From: Chloroflexota bacterium
GTDB lineage: Bacteria > Chloroflexota > Anaerolineae > Anaerolineales > Villigracilaceae
Reading direction: 5' to 3'
Assembly (NCBI GenBank): GCA_021823555.1
Contig: JAKANW010000147.1
Coordinates: forward strand, 1 to 7,087
DNA length: 7,087 nt
The position numbers were made by a program, and so were the translations under genes. Of the stretch, positions 5,901-7,087 are shown piece by piece (position 1 is the first letter of the stretch; every line of letters starts with the position of its first letter). Under the pieces are notes generated by a model. That model saw only the letters and a list, made by a program, of their open reading frames with translations, was not told the origin of the DNA and made no database searches.

Positions 5901-7087
5901 GAAACGCTGGTTCAACGGAAGCCGGCTGTCGTCCTGGATGAGAACGGGTTGGCGCAGGTCGAGTTTACGCCTCCCGATGGCGGGGTCTACAAGGCGGCGG
6001 TCACCGTCCGCGATGCCAAAGGTCATACGCACACGGCCTCGACGGTGGTGTGGGTAGCGAGTGAAAAATACGTGGCGTGGCGCCAGACGAACGACCGCAC
6101 CTTTGACCTGGTGGCCGATAAGGACTCTTATGCGCCCGGCGATACGGCGAAGGTGCTGATCGCTTCACCGTTCCAGTCACCATCGTATGCGTTGATCACC
6201 TATGAACGCGGCCACATCTACCAGCACGATGTGATCTTGCTCACCAGCAACAGCACGGTCTATGATCTGCCGATCACAAAGGATATGGCGCCGGACGTGT
6301 ATTTCTCGGTGGTGGTCATTCAGGGTGGGGCGCAAGGCAAGCCTGATTTCAAGACGGGCGTGAAGCAGTTGAAGGTGGATACCACCGCTCAGGAGCTGAC
6401 AGTGCAGGTCACGCCGGATAAGAAGGTTGCCGGCCCACAAGACCAGGTGACCTATACCGTCAGGACAACCGATTCAAGCGGCAAGCCTGTGCAGGCCGAG
6501 GTCTCGCTGGCGCTGGTGGATAAAGCCGCGCTGGCGCTGGCCGCGCCCAACTCCGCGCCAATCCTGGATGCGTTCTACCCAGTGCGCGCCCTGAGCGTGC
6601 AAACTTCGGTCGGCATTGTGCTGGATGCCGAGGATTTCAATGCCAACTATCAAGGCTCGGAGACGGACGGCCTGGCCAGCGGCAGCGGAGGAGGCGGAAA
6701 AGGCGCGGGAGACCTGGGCGTGATTGATGTGCGCCAGGAGTTCAAGGATACAGCCTATTACAAAGCGGTGGTCAATACCGGCCAGAACGGGAGCGCGCAG
6801 GTGACAGTGACCCTGCCCGATAATTTGACCACCTGGGAGATGGATGCGCGCGCCGTGACGGAGGACACCCGCGTCGGCTCCGGGACGAGTGAGCTGGTCA
6901 CCACCAAACCGGTCTATATCCAGCTCCAGACGCCGCGTAGCCAGGGGCCGAATGGCGCCGATCACGACGAGCTGCTCTTCATTGTCATCCACCAGGTCTA
7001 TGAGCTCTGGTTCAAGCAGCTGCTGCATGAGCTGGACTACGCCTGCGAGCTCTTGCAGGCTGGCGATGCGGCCCGCACCAGCCACAC
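2946..7087 (+). CDS. Alpha-2-macroglobulin-like lipoprotein with N-terminal Ig-like domains; 3' end joined to a foreign sequence
   Basis: The open frame has 1380 codons and runs off the window. Residues 1-20 form a lipoprotein signal peptide ending in L-P-S-C, with Cys20 as the lipidated residue (Pro at -2 is unusual). About four bacterial Ig-like (Big_5/SbsA-like) domains follow (roughly 35-141, 142-250, 251-358, 360-458), each with an F-D/N/S-x-PM-type strand and a 'T-x-Y-x-V' strand. Macroglobulin domains begin near 460. YTDRPVYRPGQ (686-696) is the MG2 signature. EYRKPEF (780-786) starts MG3. The bait-region domain starts near DKDSYAPGD (1058-1066). VSLALVDKAALAL (1186-1198) precedes a Gly-rich linker (1246-1258), and VIDVRQEF (1259-1266) opens the A2M domain. 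Such proteins are known surface protease traps or envelope factors. From about residue 1328-1332 the sequence is no longer macroglobulin, so the thioester (CxEQ) region is absent here. The family call up to 6926 is firm; the end as read is not trustworthy. Confidence 0.9.
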   Translation, partial: MKTFLRIAMIFAALTLLPSCGPASVQTATPEPLVVQPEQGLAPQAVQQSPLVGERLDLSPVIVIKFDREMDRRKTGAAWSLLDAGGKSVAGDVSWQDGFTFQFKPKDKLKAESNYTGVFTTAAAALDGTAPSDELRFPYRTVDLLLVGQVFPADGAQLVATDSTVTVIFNKPVVPLTIQEDQSGLPQPLEISPDVAGQGQWINSSVYVFQPETRLASGTTYHVQVKPNLVDAAGIGLKEGYSWSFETEAPQVLHYSLVNGEDNPKTQVANVLLDQTFSIMFSQPMNQDSVAAALSMLNRETKKTVPLQLKWSKDGTGLTLKPSQNLVIASFYDLTLASSAQAADGGTLQEGLTLKLSTVPLPGIKAVSPAPDSTQKSFDSWMTITFDSPMKLSSMQGKVQITPKPAQVTSYYSDYSNQLTFYGLEPSTDYVVRILPGMTDIYGNPIRDEYSFSFKTAPRDPTAQMLLPYSPLIYRQQGAHEMYFQYTNVSNLNISVYSLTFDQFSQIIAGDQPAEAFNLADQSAVMSWTPDRPSAENEFRRVKIDLDGQGKLQPGYYLVGLKAQPFDYSTHFLQAAVFMVATDNITLKTTDSEALAWVVDLETGKPVPGAQVTIYNRTMVELGTAQTDEGGLVYFSGKSEPVYARVDATGQTAFISQDWGSGMSYGEFGAWSGYYGSTSGPFAYLYTDRPVYRPGQEVQIKGILRQNDDLHYSLPNKSFIYVTITNLDEQVSQEVWKVSGAGTFNGAFKLSADAPVGTYDIAVGYSPKDIFADLSFRVAEYRKPEFTVTAGADAANVLVGDQIPFKVDAAYYSGGNVVGADVSWFTEASAYEFTPSSKYSGFSFTDYGLNWYAANASQPTAGTLNEGSGVTDEQGHFAVTQPASLGKDNLSRRVTFNVNVTDVAGSLVSGSGSVVVHQSLAYAGIRPVDYLGTAGKPQLFEVTALDWNSNPLPGQTVSVAFYKEEWFSVQKQDANGQLTWETSVKETLVQRKPAVVLDENGLAQVEFTPPDGGVYKAAVTVRDAKGHTHTASTVVWVASEKYVAWRQTNDRTFDLVADKDSYAPGDTAKVLIASPFQSPSYALITYERGHIYQHDVILLTSNSTVYDLPITKDMAPDVYFSVVVIQGGAQGKPDFKTGVKQLKVDTTAQELTVQVTPDKKVAGPQDQVTYTVRTTDSSGKPVQAEVSLALVDKAALALAAPNSAPILDAFYPVRALSVQTSVGIVLDAEDFNANYQGSETDGLASGSGGGGKGAGDLGVIDVRQEFKDTAYYKAVVNTGQNGSAQVTVTLPDNLTTWEMDARAVTEDTRVGSGTSELVTTKPVYIQLQTPRSQGPNGADHDELLFIVIHQVYELWFKQLLHELDYACELLQAGDAARTSH
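6927..7087 (+). CDS. kynA: Tryptophan 2,3-dioxygenase fragment fused in frame to the macroglobulin
   Basis: The last roughly 50 codons of the long frame encode ADHDELLFIVIHQVYELWFK (residues 1338-1357) followed by QLLHELDYACELLQAGDAAR. This is the highly conserved N-terminal helix pair of tryptophan 2,3-dioxygenase, the haem enzyme that opens the indole ring of L-tryptophan to N-formylkynurenine in the kynurenine pathway. The F-x-x-x-H pair (Phe1345, His1349) corresponds to the active-site Phe and His of the family (Phe51/His55 in the Xanthomonas enzyme). GDAARTSH fits the next family segment. The usual first 30 or so residues are missing, and there is no start codon or ribosome site of its own. 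It begins where macroglobulin similarity ends, at LQTPRS, a stretch acceptable in both families. The family call is very secure; that this belongs to the macroglobulin gene is doubtful. Confidence 0.85.

Noticed and set aside
6681..6717. Gly/Ser-rich repeat as a possible tandem repeat or phase-variation tract
   Set aside because: The codons are mixed and no unit repeats exactly more than twice. It reads as an ordinary flexible linker before the A2M domain.
6927..7087. A genuine bifunctional macroglobulin-dioxygenase fusion
   Set aside because: An exported lipoprotein fused to a cytosolic haem enzyme, with essential parts of both missing at the join, makes no functional sense. A chimeric join is simpler.

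Overview
The window is bacterial, moderately GC-rich and gene-dense. The mix of genes suggests an environmental Chloroflexota (Anaerolineae-like) genome or metagenome contig: a secreted lipoprotein alpha-2-macroglobulin preceded by Ig-like domains, an MFSD4/NaGLT1-like transporter, a membrane-anchored DsbA-like protein and a conserved protein of a family I associate with that phylum. The placement is inference; there is no rRNA, tRNA or other marker gene.

Layout. Three minus-strand genes fill the left part. In transcription order they are an uncharacterised 261-aa protein (2606 to 1821), a 12-TM MFS transporter (1733 to 552) and a short membrane-anchored thioredoxin-fold protein with a CPYC motif (486 to 97). 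A good intrinsic terminator separates the first from the second. Each gene has its own plausible promoter, so this looks like three consecutive units rather than one operon. A 339-bp AT-richer divergent intergenic region (2607-2945) holds nested inverted repeats, candidate promoters in both directions and an 11-codon leader ORF that overlaps the next start codon. The right part is one long plus-strand reading frame (2946 to the window edge). It encodes a lipoprotein with about four bacterial Ig-like domains followed by macroglobulin domains, the bait-region domain and the start of the A2M domain.

Main anomaly. Around 6927-6938 the macroglobulin sequence stops abruptly. It continues in frame, on the same strand, as an unmistakable fragment of tryptophan 2,3-dioxygenase. 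The switch falls at a short Leu-Gln-Thr-Pro-Arg stretch that is plausible in both families. The simplest reading is a chimeric join (assembly, or recombination at microhomology) rather than a real fusion, because it removes the thioester and receptor-binding end of the macroglobulin and the N-terminus of the dioxygenase. The left end is also odd: the DsbA-like gene ends 24 residues after its CPYC motif, and the outermost 96 bp match no expected continuation. Both window ends should therefore be treated as suspect.

Functionally, the intact genes point to the cell envelope: sugar or solute uptake, extracytoplasmic thiol chemistry, and a surface protease trap or envelope-protection protein. I see no CRISPR array, insertion sequence with a transposase, phage gene or recognisable defence cassette, and no convincing new multi-gene system.
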